DNA of 64,000 bases from Polytrichum commune. Lineage: Eukaryota; Streptophyta; Polytrichopsida; Polytrichales; Polytrichaceae. Each line of letters opens with the position of its first letter. The stretch's first letter is position 1. The stretch covers positions 1,490,501 to 1,554,500 of the forward strand of contig OX485805.1 of the NCBI GenBank assembly GCA_950295325.1, written 5' to 3'. Made by a program: the position numbers and the translations under genes. The notes under the pieces are model-generated. The model searched no databases, was not told where the DNA came from, and saw nothing but the letters and a program-made list of their open reading frames with translations. Positions 46,881-57,975 of this stretch are shown here, in pieces.

Positions 46881-47589
46881 TCATTCACCATCTTCATCTT
46901 CAGCTTCATTTCCATTCTCGACATCGTTTTCTGCAGCAGCAATACGTGCCAAGTTGTCTTTGGCAAAATCTATATGTTTTTGGGGGATGGTCATTGTTTC
47001 AGTTTTGGAACCTTTGTGTGGTTTCCAAGCACAAAGTATGGTATCCGTGTTTATCCAAATTGGTTCGTATGCTGAGTCCATTGTCCATTTGAAACATTTT
47101 TTCGTGTCCCACCCTAAATATGTGCGGAGCACATTTTGATCTTTGGTGCTTGGACGGCAATATTCCACCTCAATTTGATGAAAATTTGGGCTAGTTGGAA
47201 CAAAATTTGGTGATGACAATGCTTTCACCAACCAAATCGGTTTTGGGTGCTCCTCATCTCCAGGACGTACGAGGACCATATAACCTTCGTAGCAATCAAT
47301 AGCCACACGAAATGATGGAGCCGGGCGATTACGAGCAGGGCCAACATAATGGTCGTCCGCCGCGAACTCTTCACGGACGTCCCCATTGTTGAAGAACATG
47401 GCCTCAGATTCCACGATTGTCACTCGGCTTAGTGGCCAAAAACCTTGTGTTAAACATGATGGTCTATCGACTTCGGGTGCTAGCAACGCTGAGCGGATGC
47501 GATCCCAATACGCAATCAATGGTTCGTGGGTATCCCGAACACATCTTGTGATGTCTTCCTCGCACAAATCTTTCCAGTACTCGATGAAT
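46881..47589 (-). CDS. Unrecognised minus-strand gene, 3' exon, acidic C-terminus
   Basis: After an acceptor (tatctag) at 47590-47596 the frame encodes about 235 residues: FIEYWKDLCEEDITRCVRDT, a middle with YEGYMVLVRPGDEEHPKPIW and LVKALSSPNF, then VEYCRPSTKDQNVLRTYLGW, an aromatic-rich WTMDSAYEPIWINTDTILCAW, and an acidic tail (NEAEDEDGE). The pattern 'gyMVLVRP...P.WLVKAL' resembles small beta-barrel reader modules such as BAH-type domains, but I cannot assign one. Five-prime exons were not found: the next 600 bp are non-coding with palindromic repeats. It lies tail to tail with the transposase and may belong to either element. Confidence 0.55.
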
Positions 47590-48255
47590 CTAGATAATGG
47601 GGATATTAACTAAAATGAGCCAATTGGACCATTATGAGACAATTCGTACCGATGGGAACGTGCATTGGGAACGTGGTTCACGAGTAAATACCCGTGAATT
47701 GCCATCATTGACAAGGTTTAGAACAAGAGGAAGGTCATCAACATAGACTAGGGCACTATTTCATGCACATTGGTGTATATATATAAGCTAAAATAATGCT
47801 TATTCTAGCCCACATAAAAACTTAGCCCAGTTGTCACCACGGGTGTTCACTCGTGACCAACCAACACCCCGCAACAGATGAGCCTAGTATATCCATAATA
47901 CAACATAAGTCGACACCACTAAGGAACAACCATGCGCATGTCAACAACTGTATGCAAATATAATGGGTCTAATCATAAAAGCTATCATGGGCACTTAATA
48001 CTACTCAGAGAATACAAATACATCTAACCACGAGTGAACGCCCGTGACCAATCAACGCCATGCAACACACGATGCAAGATCCATAACACATGAAGGAAGG
48101 TCTACATGTCATATCCGACTACACAAATGAGGGTCAAAAAATCATTTGATTGAATCATAGATGCCACAGTGGGCACAAAAAATGTGAACAAAGTATATGA
48201 ATTGTTGTATCCACGGGTGAACACCCGTGGAAAATCTATCACCATAAAGGTCCGG

Positions 48256-48840
48256 CTATCTACAAGAGGAGTATGAATCCTTAATCATTTTCAACATCTT
48301 GTCATGAGGTTGTCTTTGAGCTATAGTACATTGCTTGCGCTTGACTTCTTCAAGCCGTTTTTTCTCCTCCATCAAAACTGTAGCTTCTCGAAGTTGTTTC
48401 ACCCTTGCAGCCACGTAATCAGACATGGATGAGGTGGTATTGGGTGAACTACACCTCCAACATCCAGAACTATTTCCCGAGCCCGTGGGCTCACTGGGGT
48501 GAGTGGTTTGGAGAGAAAGGTGTCTCTTCACCCGAGCGCGTGTGACCGGACCCGCAACATCGACCGGAACAGCCTCCTCAACCGCGACCGGAACAGCCAC
48601 CGCAACCGCGAGCGCAACATCGTGTGTTTGGAGCATATGTGTCTACCACAACAAACGACAAATTGATATTAGAATCCCTGGGATGAAACACAACTAAAAA
48701 AATTGGGATTCATGTGGAAAATGAATTACCTTAGGGCATGGAGATGTCACTTCGGCGAAGTCGGCGTTAGCATCCGGAGGACGTTGTCGACATGGTGGAC
48801 TGGCAATATAGTTCTTAGGTCGCGTTTGGAATGGGGAATG
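48256..48840 (-). CDS. Unrecognised minus-strand gene, two exons, coiled C-terminus
   Basis: Exon 48840-48730 (111 bp) follows 'cctaacag' and ends at gtaatt; it encodes FQTRPKNYIASPPCRQRPPD and ADFAEVTSPCPK. Exon 48642-48256 (387 bp, same phase) encodes an Ala/Val-rich stretch (DVALAVAVAVPVAVEEAV), a Ser/Thr-rich middle, and a helix (YVAARVKQLREATVLMEEKK RLEEVKRKQ broken here for length), ending at TAG. It could be a separate small gene or further 3' exons of the large gene upstream. The left-edge copy likewise has a charged tail after its phosphatase-like exon. No family is recognised. Confidence 0.45.
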
Positions 48841-51800
48841 CTGTTAGGATACAATAACATAAGAGTCCATGGAAGAAGGACATTATGTGCAAGAGGAGCC
48901 CGTCCGTTGCCCTTTAGTAAAGATGAACATGTTCAAAACATATGAATTATAGCCGACTAAGTCCTACATATTAAAATTCGCTATGACAACCATAATTCCC
49001 AAAAACACAACTAACATTGTCCAAGTGGCCTGATACATTCATTGAATCAACTACCACATTGCCACGGGTGAACACCCGTGGGACAATGCCAGACATTCAC
49101 TGTGGTCGGAAATAGTCGGGTATTCTCTAACACCGCAGTGTTGCAAAGTAGTAGACTCCCAGTGAGATACATTCATGACCATGACATGTTTGCATGAAGA
49201 AAATCCACAAAACCAAAACAAGTTTCAAATGAAGTTGAAAGGCAACAAAGTTTCAGATCCACTCATTTCAAATACAATGTACCGATAGTGCAAATGTGCA
49301 CTATAGGCGGCCCCAATAGGGAATCTACATTAACATCTGAGCCTCTGGAACCATACGGGCAGAAGTCAGTATTTTATGTCTAACTAATGATTGCTTATAA
49401 ATCAGAGAACTTGGCAGCTCTAGATTGAAGGGTCCCTGTCCTGATGGATAAGGGTTGCTCCCCACAAAATCTGGCACATACTGTTGAGAACTCAAGAGCC
49501 TTTGCAGGTAACTATGCAGAGTATCCAAGCTTTGGTTTGACATAAATGGTACAGGGTTAATGTAGCTCCCAGGAGGGTTTGGGATGCATTTGTAAGGGGA
49601 GTCATCAACAAGTAATGTAGTCCTATGACTGGGTTGCTTCGTATGTGGCACTGGATGCGTCCGGCTCCAATCAAAAAATGCGCACAGGTCTTTCATGAAG
49701 AAGCTTGAATCAGCATTCATAGGACTAGGAAGAACTTGTCCTCTCTCATCCTTCAGAGTGTGACACAATTCTTGCCCAAACACATACTCTGGATGTCTAC
49801 AACCATTGAAGAAGTGCCAGACAATTGGCTGAAGATTCTTCATAAGCTTCGACGACCAGATGACAACATTGAAGTTTGAGAGAACAAAACGCAGAAAGCG
49901 TCCCAGTCCTCTCCTAGGTATGAGGGCACTATATGGGAGAAAGAGTGGAGCCAACTCCCCAGTTATCTAAGGGCTATGTTGTGATTCAAGAGTCTTCCTG
50001 GTGTTGACATTGTCGCACTTTGTTGACCTCACCAGGATCCCGTTCACATCCAGCACTAACCATATCTTCTCTCTCCGATGGACAACAGTGGTTGGAGAGG
50101 TGAGGATCTGGCGATGACAAAATTGAAAGTCATTGTAAAGGATTTCTATCTAAGGAAAAAATATATTCTACATGATTTTTATCGAATGAAACAACATGTT
50201 GGGTACACATGAGTATGCAAGATAAAAGAATGCCTCCACATTTATGGATTAGTCTTGCGAGATCGAGGAAAATATCGTACCGAAGGTGGTATTCCGGCAG
50301 TGGCTGTATGACCTGTGACCACATGCACACATGACTTATGAGATCCACACGCTCAAACCCATAATCTCCCACGGGTGAACACCCGTGGGCACAATATCAA
50401 AAGTCCCTTATATAAATATTACTCGAGAGATAACAATTTGTATGGAAATTGAAAAGTATAAACAGGTGGTCCCACGGGTGTTCACCCGTGGGACCAATTG
50501 CATTCAAATAACACTATATATGATACCTTGAGCTTGGCTTAGGGGGGGATCCCCACCATGTGCAGGGTCGTCATGGGAACTCGGTGGAATGACATCCCGT
50601 TCTGCCGCAACCAACACCTGTTGCAAAGACACTTTTAGAAATCTTGACGAGTTTGCTTCCACCGCCAAACACAATATAGCATTGGAAAGGGAGTATGTAT
50701 TACCATTTCGGACGATACCGGTTGACCCTCAGCAACACGTTCGACATGAGGGCTTGAGGACTCCGCAACTGCAACATCGACTTCCCTCCTTGGAGACTCT
50801 GGCACTCCAGTAATGTCAATGATCTCCAACGTAGAGTCCACAACACTGCCGGCTTGAGCGGCCGAGGACCCCGCGAATTGACCTCGTTCATCACGATGTT
50901 TGGGAGCTTCGAACGTTGTCCATCTCTTTCTCATTTTCTTTAATGCAGCGGCATGAAGAATATGTTTCACCTTCACTGCTTCACAAAACGCTGGTGTGGA
51001 GAGATAAGCGAACATCTTGTGATAGTCGTACGACTTGTACAAATGCACAAGATTCAATCGCACATTCTCGGGCACATCTACCAAGTATTTGTCCACAAAT
51101 GGGGCAAAATGCACCTTGTCCTTCCCATCCGATTCCTTGCCCATGTCAGGTCTCCCAGCAAACACCGGGTGAGGGTCATCAACAAAGTTGAGTTTCACTC
51201 TGTTGTACCCAGGCTTCCCATAATCCTCATCCTCGGAATCATCCGTCATGTAGTCAGCAAACGTCCCCCGAACCCGATGTGGAACTCGATCTCTCACCTT
51301 CACCCTCACGTCTAGTTCTACGCATCTTTCGGGCACATCGTCATCACTATCCAAGCATATGACTTCGGTTCGAATAACCTCCTCTACTTCATTGGATGGT
51401 GCCGCTACAGTAGGCTCTTCTGCAACCACAACACCAGGTGAATCACGATTTGATCGCCCATGTCCTAGCACCTCGAGAACGGCAGCGGCAACGTCCTCAA
51501 CAGGTGAGCTGACGTTCAAATCTGTGTTTGTCCCTTCAACATGCACAGCTTCAGACATGATTGCATCCCACGGAACATCCTCCACATCCGCTTGGCCAGA
51601 TTCAACCTCGCGATAAAAACCAGAATGCTCCGTTGCCTCCGAAGACCGCAAGTGATCTCCAACTCTAGCAGGACGTAGAGATGACCTTCCCCGTCGAGGA
51701 GCTTTCATTTTCTTTCTTGCAGTCGGTTTCGATGCAGACCTTGCAGCAGGATTAGCTGACTGCGGACGCTCATCCTCCTCATATTCTTCCATAGGTTGAA

Positions 51801-52140
51801 CATCTAGTTGTTCTTGACTTCGTCTAGATGTGTCAAACTGTGCAAACCCGCGGCCGGGTGTAGATGGGATCCCAGACGAGAAAGATCCCACAGGGTGATG
51901 GACACTGTGCTCGGCTTGTGGACGACCAACTTCCTCTAAGTTGGAAGCATCCTCTTGCCGCTCCTCCTCACCCTCCCCCTCCCCCTCCCCCACGGGTGAA
52001 CACCCGTGGGGAACCTGCTCCGGGGACATGGCATCCAAAGAGGCCTCCGCCATGGCTGACGCCTTGTAATTGAAGGCCTCCTCCTCCACCTCTGCCATGA
52101 CCTCAGCCATGGCCTCCGCCAGTGCGTCATCCATGACCAC

Positions 52141-52206
52141 CTCCTCCTCTTCTTCCTCTTCCTCTTCCTCTTCCTCTTCCTCTTCCTCTTCCTCTTCCTC
52201 TTCATC
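52141..52206. repeat. (TCCTCT)n hexamer tract encoding poly-glutamate
   Basis: About eleven TCCTCT units in the acidic exon of the large minus-strand gene encode an uninterrupted Glu run. Length changes in steps of six bases would keep the frame. Confidence 0.95.
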
Positions 52207-55200
52207 GGCCACTTCCTCTTCCTCCGCAGACTCCCCTAGGACAACAACTGGGTCATCTTCCTCCTCCTCCTCCTCCTCTTCTACGTCCTCTTCATTTGTG
52301 TAATTCGCACGCTTTCTTCCAATCTCGCGCTCAATGATGGAATCCACATCGATACGCCCTTCTTCCTCTTCCAAATCCTGGGCAGCGAATTTTCCTTCCT
52401 CATTCCACCTTTGTATGCTCCAGTCAACTGCGGCAATCATCTTCGTCTTCGCCACCTCTAGCATCTCTGCCGGCACAATATTCAACACCTTCATACCCAA
52501 TGCCTGCAAAAACCAAGGCATGAGATAAATAACTTCTCAATCAAATTAGTCTACATCCAAAAGCGAATAGAATTAAACCAATAGTCCCAACTATTTGTCA
52601 ACCAACTAATTGTCAGGAAAGCTATCGAGAAGGTGGCTATCAACCAGGTGGATATAAAGCAGGTGGATGTCTAGGCCCACGGGTGTTCACCCGTGGGCCT
52701 CCCAACCTGGTTTATGGTTAGGTTATCCAAAACACCATCCAAACCAACGATAATATTCAGAAATTCAAGAACCACTTAGGGGAAAAGATGCTCATTACTT
52801 ACATGTGCCACTATGTACGCCTTATTGCCTCCACAAATATTGAGAAAAAAAGACCCCTCAAGACATGAAGGCTTGATGATATCTATGTAGGTCTGCATCC
52901 TCAACTCCCCCTTGAATAAACACTTAGCCTCCTCATTGGAATATGCCCTTTTCACTGAATAACGTTTATATCGCCCCGGGTCATGGACGTCCAACATCTT
53001 CCGGCCTCCACAGAGCCGCACAGCCACCTCCGAACTTGATTCGCCCCTATTGGAAAAAATGCAGTTTGTAACCCGAAGAGCATTTGATTCGAAGAAGCAA
53101 TCGCGAGATGCAATTTCTCCTCTTTAGTGCCATGGTATAAGGCGTCACAAAATCTGGCGTTGCTCGGAAGGTGCGCCTTCAGCACATTGTGAATGAAATG
53201 CCGATCCGGATATTCTGAAATCACAGTCCACAATTGGGGGGAGTTTAAAATGCCTGGGAAATCACGACGAAGACCTTGCAGAGTGGAATCCATACACTCC
53301 TTCACACGCCCCCCAGTGTCTTTTCCCGCCTAGACTCCGGGGAGAAACCTTGTGTCCATGTACGCGTGCAGGACTGGTGCAAGCACTGTCCCACCACTGA
53401 TCTTGTAGTTGTTGTCAATAGACAACACGACATGCTCGGGTGTAACCTCGGTGTTATATGTACCTAAAATGTTCCTCACTCCTTCTTTAAACCGGTCCGG
53501 AATAGGTACTCTCTTCCTTGTGGGGTTCATAGCGCCAAGAAGGTACTCCGCTCCAAGCAAGTCTACAAGTCGTTCTCGTTGGAGTTTACCAAACTTATTC
53601 GCATACTTCCATACTCTCCAACAATCACGATCAATGGTCTCTTTCTGATCGACGTGAACAATGTACAATGGAGTCGGGTCTAGACACTGTGCCATCGCGA
53701 TATAAGTTTCATTCTTCTTTTTCCTGTTCATCGCCCAATCGCGCACAGTCTTCAAGGTATGTCGAGGGTGCTCCTCTCCATCTCTGGTGGTGAGGATTTG
53801 ATTCGCTGCCATGTCGAGCTCCATCTCTGTCAAGCCCTGAAATTGTTTCAGGTCGTTCTTGACCACCTTCTTCGACTTAAACCCCTTTGTCTCTTTCATA
53901 AGAGCTCCGGTCTTCGGGTCTACATAGTCACCACTCTCGTAATCCTTGAATATCCGCTCCCACTTCCTCCATATGTCATCGCTCAATACAGGCAAGACGT
54001 GTTCCATGATCAGGTTGGTCTCCTTCTCCACGCGGAACGTCCACATGACGCACGTAATAAATGCTTGTATCAAACACCGGCAATGTATCAATCTCTATGA
54101 AAAAAACCTCCATGTATTTCTAGCAATCACCAACAACATGATAGTCGCCCACGAGTGAACACCCGTGGGAGTCACAGAAATGAGAAATTCAAAAGTCACA
54201 GGTTTGAAAAATACCTTCCACTTCTTAAAAGCTTTCGTGTTGCTGGCCTTCTCGCGTACAGTTCGGTCAGGTCTTCCTCGCCTAATACAGGTCTTCCTAG
54301 CGTGCTGAATGCACTCCGTAAATGACGGAAAGTGTTTCCTGTACTCACTATCCAGGTTCAGAACACCAGAGAGGTGGAACAGAGGGTCGTCGTCACCTTC
54401 AGGGGCCCAGACCACATTACAAAGCCATTTCGAGAAAAACCTCTTCACCTCATCTATACTGCTAGGGTCATTCACATACTCCAGACAGGCTGCTAACGTG
54501 TGCTGTCCATTTACCACGTGGAACGATTTGTCATTCACCTCCTCAAAATTGAATGGTTTAGTTCGCCTATCCGAAGGAACGATTGTCAAGAAGTTGGGAT
54601 GAATCTTTGGAATGAAGGCATAGTTGAATAACCATGTCTTGATCTCCTTCAAATGCGCCTCGGATATGGGTCGGCAATTATACCCTGCATCTCCCCGCTC
54701 TATATTGTCAATATTGACATAGCCATTCATGCCTTCACCGAATATCCACACCTTTTGGTACTTGTTCTTGAACAACTCCATATCCATCAACATGTCTCCA
54801 ACCGATTTGTCTGGAGGCCCATGCATTGATCGCTTGGGAATCTTCTCGAGTTCAAGAAATGGACTATCATCGGGTGTTTTCTTTTTGCCTCTCTTGGAGA
54901 CAACATCCTGGCCGTCAATGTCTTCGACAATCAGTGGTTGTCCTTCATCGGGTCTCGTCTTCTTCCTAGACGAGGTGGCACGTACATCAGCAAGATCCTT
55001 CCTCTTGCCATCGCGGATTTCCTTCTTCTTCAAAGATGCTTCCAACCTTGCCGCCTTTGTCTCCTCAACTATAACCTTCACTCGTGCTAGAGCAGACTTG
55101 TAGTCCTGCTCGATCATTACTGACCTCTCCTCCACGGACTTCGTGTGCACATTGGTCTCGCAATATAGTATACAATAGGTGAGGAAATCACCGTTCAATA

Positions 55201-55804
55201 AGCGGATGTTCTCTCCCTCATTTTTGAGCTCTTCATTCACATCCGCATATGAGAAAGTCTCCACGAGTGCTGCAACCTTGAAGTCCTTCTTCCGTTCAGG
55301 CGACTTGCACATTATCAATACCCGGCTCCCATCCGCTTGAATGTCCAGTATATGTTTTGCCTTCATGTACTTTCTCCATGTGGAATTGGGCCCAGTCCTC
55401 GTGTAAAGCGAGAGCACCGTTGTCTCTCCGAAACCACTATACTGCATGAACCATTGCAAATCTGGGCCCAAAACTTCAACATCGTAATTCACCCGTCTGC
55501 CCACACCTCCCGATACTGCAGAAGACAATGCACATGTTAGTACTCAGCATAGCCCAATATTATCACGGATTCTATAACTCATATAACATTGACGTGCACA
55601 TAGGTATTGTGGTTATACCTTTACGGGCTGTTTGCTTAGTTCTTGCCATCTCAATTCAAATGAGAGAACACTTCGACACCTCTATGTACCTGAATGAAAC
55701 ACCAACTGTCTATCACATGTTTATGTCTAAAACCTTCAAATGCTTACAGAGACACACCAAATTTGTCTACATAGAAAATCAAAAAGACATTTATCAAACA
55801 AAAT

Positions 55805-56360
55805 CTCCCACCCAGGTGAGTGCAAAGGCTCACGGGTGAACACCCGTGGACACTCCTAACCATGTGAGGGCAAAGGCCCACGGGTGAACACCCGTGGGCA
55901 CTCCTAACCAGGTGAGTGCAAAGGCCCACGGGTGAACACCCGTGGGCACTTTCAACCAGATGAGGGGAGAGGCCCACGGGAGGGCTGATTTTTCACAAAG
56001 TTTAAGCTCGTCCACGTCCAAAAACATTGAATTGAAAGGCGAAAAAATCTCAACCCGTCCCGAAACCGGTAATATCTATACAAGTTAAGTCTCCCTCAAG
56101 TTGGTACAAAATTAGGAAAAAAGAACAGAAAAAAACGAAGATGTCGACATGTGACCATGGACATGTTAGGGACCTTGTGAAGAATCACCACTGCCCACGG
56201 GTGTTCACCCGTGGGACTCTCCACCTGGTGAGTGCAAAGGCCCACGGGTGTTCACCCGTGGGCCTCTCCACCTTGTGGGTGCAAAAGCCCACGGGTGAAC
56301 ACCCGTGGGCACATTCAACCGGATGGGGGGAGAGGCCCACGGGTGTTCACCCGTGGGCAC
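55805..56360. repeat. Tandem clusters of ~47-50 bp units, each carrying the palindrome (intron 1)
   Basis: Two arrays (55805-55985 and 56190-56360) repeat a unit of GGTGAGTGCAAAGGCCCACG type followed by the rest of the palindrome and GGCACTCC(A/T)ACCA. Adjacent palindromes are 47-49 bp apart. Both arrays lie in the first intron of the large gene. Confidence 0.9.
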
Positions 56361-56454
56361 TTCAAATATCCACTTTCAGATAACCGCGTTCACACTAACA
56401 GAAAAACTGGGATTTATGTAATGGACACTCACCAGGGTTCTTTGGGGGGACCAT

Positions 56455-57440
56455 GTCAAAATTCTTTCAATACGAATGTGGTTTCCTGCACAAAACAAAA
56501 CACAAGAGCATTTGTTTCAAACTATGCCTACATGTGCAATACATTCATACTCTCAAACATCTCAACAGGTAAATTCTGCCCTCACATTCTTCTTGCATTC
56601 TGGTCTCACATTTTTATGAACATAACCTCTTGTCATTCATCTTGCATTCTGATTTGAGCATTTTTCTCACATTTCAATCAACTCTTCACACCCAAGCATC
56701 ACACAACTCACATGCAAATCTCTAGTATTTCTGGGTTTGAAATTCTTCAAGCAATTCAAACCCTAGTGCACCAGAAATTTGAAATGCAAGCAAGAGAAAG
56801 AATGCAAGCAAGAGGAAGAATGCATGCAAGAGGAAGAATGAAATTGAAAGAGAAAGCAAAAGAGTGAAAGAGAGTGCAAAACATTGAAAGACTTCAGAAA
56901 CTTACAAGCTTGTGGGTTCTCAATTCTTCATGATTGGAACTTCCTTCCACTTGCTTCAAGGTCGCCTTCCTCTTCTCCACATCTCACCTCTACCACATGC
57001 TGGATTGAGCAAGAAACAACTATGCTCACCAAGAAACTATCACATATTCCAAGAAAATGCACACTGAATCTATTCCAGGGTTTTCTTGAGAAGAGAATCA
57101 AGACAAGGAGTACAATAATTGAATGAAGAGAAGAGAATGAAGAGAATGAAGAGAAGCAAAGCAAGTTCAGAATTGTGGGAGAAGAGTTTTGCAAGAGCAT
57201 TCCAGAAAAGTGGAGAGTGGTGAAGGAAAGAGAGAAAGAATTGGGAGAGGAGAATGAGAGAGAGGGAGAGAGAGGGTGCGAAATGTTGCCATAATGACGA
57301 GCGGGTGGAAGTCGCATGACACATAATGCCTCATTAGTACGAAGGGACATGATGGAGGAAATCTCGGGACGCGTAGAGATATGCGATTTGGCGGCTAAAG
57401 TACGTTTTGAGGAGGGATGGGCGGTATGATGGTATTAGGA
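56455..57440 (-). promoter_or_regulatory. Probable 5' leader and promoter region of the large minus-strand gene
   Basis: Upstream of the ATG at 56454 a 'ttgtgcag' acceptor-like site (about 56483-56490) suggests an intron in the leader. Further upstream on the gene's strand the sequence is strongly pyrimidine-rich (CTCTCTCCCTCTCTCTCATT near 57270), as in plant Y-patch or leader regions. No TATA box is certain. Assignment rests on position and composition only. Confidence 0.35.
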
Positions 57441-57975
57441 CGTAGCGATAAAAATTTATTGGTACTTTGTAAGGTTCGCCCTATTGGTATGATAATTATT
57501 AGTACTTAGTAAGATATCTAAGTATTAGTGAGATAATTATTAGTACTTAGTAAGATATCTAAGTATTAGTAAGACAATTATTAGTAATTAGTAAGATAAC
57601 TGCGTATTAGTAAGATAATTATCAGTACTTAGTAAGATAACTCATATTAGTAAGTTCATTATTAGTACTTATTAAGATAACTCATATTAGTATGATTGAT
57701 ATTATTTTTATTGTTAGTAAATTGTCATATTCACTCTATTGTTAATATTAGTAATATTAGTAAAAATGATTTATAGTGATTAATAGTAATTACCAGTAAT
57801 AGTAACTAATAGTAACTAATAGTGACTAGTAGTGAATAATAGTGACTAGTAGTGAATAATAGTGAATGCTAGTGCTTCATAGGTCATTATAGTCATTAAT
57901 AATGTTTAATAGTGATTAATAATTATGAATTACTAATGGCTGACTAGTAGTGATTTATAGTAATAATAATAATCA
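57440..57975. repeat. AT-rich satellite-like array (TAGTAAGATAATTATTAGTACT)
   Basis: Units of about 35-42 bp with TATTAGTAAGATAATTATTA and GTACTTAGTAAGATATCTAA are repeated five to six times. They then degrade into short TAGTGACTAGTAGTGAATAA units to about 57975. No coding content. Confidence 0.85.

Larger units (their letters stand above)
47677..56356. repeat. Dispersed 20-bp palindrome CCACGGGTG(AA/TT)CACCCGTGG, 12 exact and 5 diverged copies
   Basis: Exact copies start at 48211, 49062, 50369, 50472, 51990, 52677, 55878, 55926, 56195, 56242, 56289 and 56337. Diverged copies start at 47677, 47837, 48028, 54149 and 55830; a half site lies near 55974. Nine-base arms flank a central AA or TT, and most copies extend to a 24-bp palindrome with GC outside. 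All lie in introns or between genes except 51990-52009, which is within the acidic exon. I saw none outside this 9-kb interval. Possible roles are protein-binding sites, a hairpin-forming mobile palindrome or a regulatory RNA structure. Confidence 0.95.
49325..56454 (-). pseudogene. Large fusion gene: ParB/DGQHR-like domain + acidic region + FCP1/NIF-type domain, with two in-frame TAGs and a frameshift
   Basis: Seven exons fit in phase: 56454-56433 (ATG), 55515-54215, 54094-52803, 52503-50704, 50617-50527, 50312-50281 and 50107-49325; about 1770 residues. Exon 2 has a charged helix (RLEASLKKKEIRDGKRKDLA) and a ParB/DGQHR-like stretch: YNCRPISEAHLKEIKTWLF, IHPNFLTIVP and FHVVNGQHTLAACLEYV. Exon 3 (IWRKWERIFKDYESGDYVDP) is unrecognised. 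Exon 4 is strongly acidic with poly-Glu and carries DVDVPW-like and RRGRSSLRP segments. The last exon is the HAD domain: WLVLDVNGILV, VVIWSSKLMKN, TLLVDDSPYK. Lesions: TAG at 53330-53332, a one-base shift near 53110-53130, and TAG at 49967-49969, which a 66-bp intron might remove. ParB-like folds bind DNA or nucleotides; FCP1-like domains dephosphorylate. A joint role is unknown. The gene may be dead, or the lesions may be assembly errors. Confidence 0.6.

Noticed and set aside
50130-50372. 80-codon minus-strand frame containing a 32-bp exon of the large gene
   Set aside because: The frame crosses intron sequence including a palindrome copy. Only 50281-50312 fits the splice sites and phase.
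33411-53332. TAG as a reassigned (sense) codon
   Set aside because: Several genes are interrupted only by TAG, but the NLR gene reads fully with standard plant code, the transposase itself ends at TAG and no nuclear reassignment is known in land plants. Decay is simpler.
53330-53349. A short intron removing the TAG in the large gene's third exon
   Set aside because: The possible donor (acaag|gtttct) and acceptor (gtctag) are only 19 bases apart, too short for a plant intron.
55744-56027. Minus-strand frames reading repeated GCSPVGL/GVHPWAF peptides
   Set aside because: They are translations of the tandem palindromic units in intron 1.
47677-56356. CRISPR-like array
   Set aside because: The repeats are palindromic and irregularly spaced over 9 kb of a plant genome, mostly in introns, with no regular spacers.
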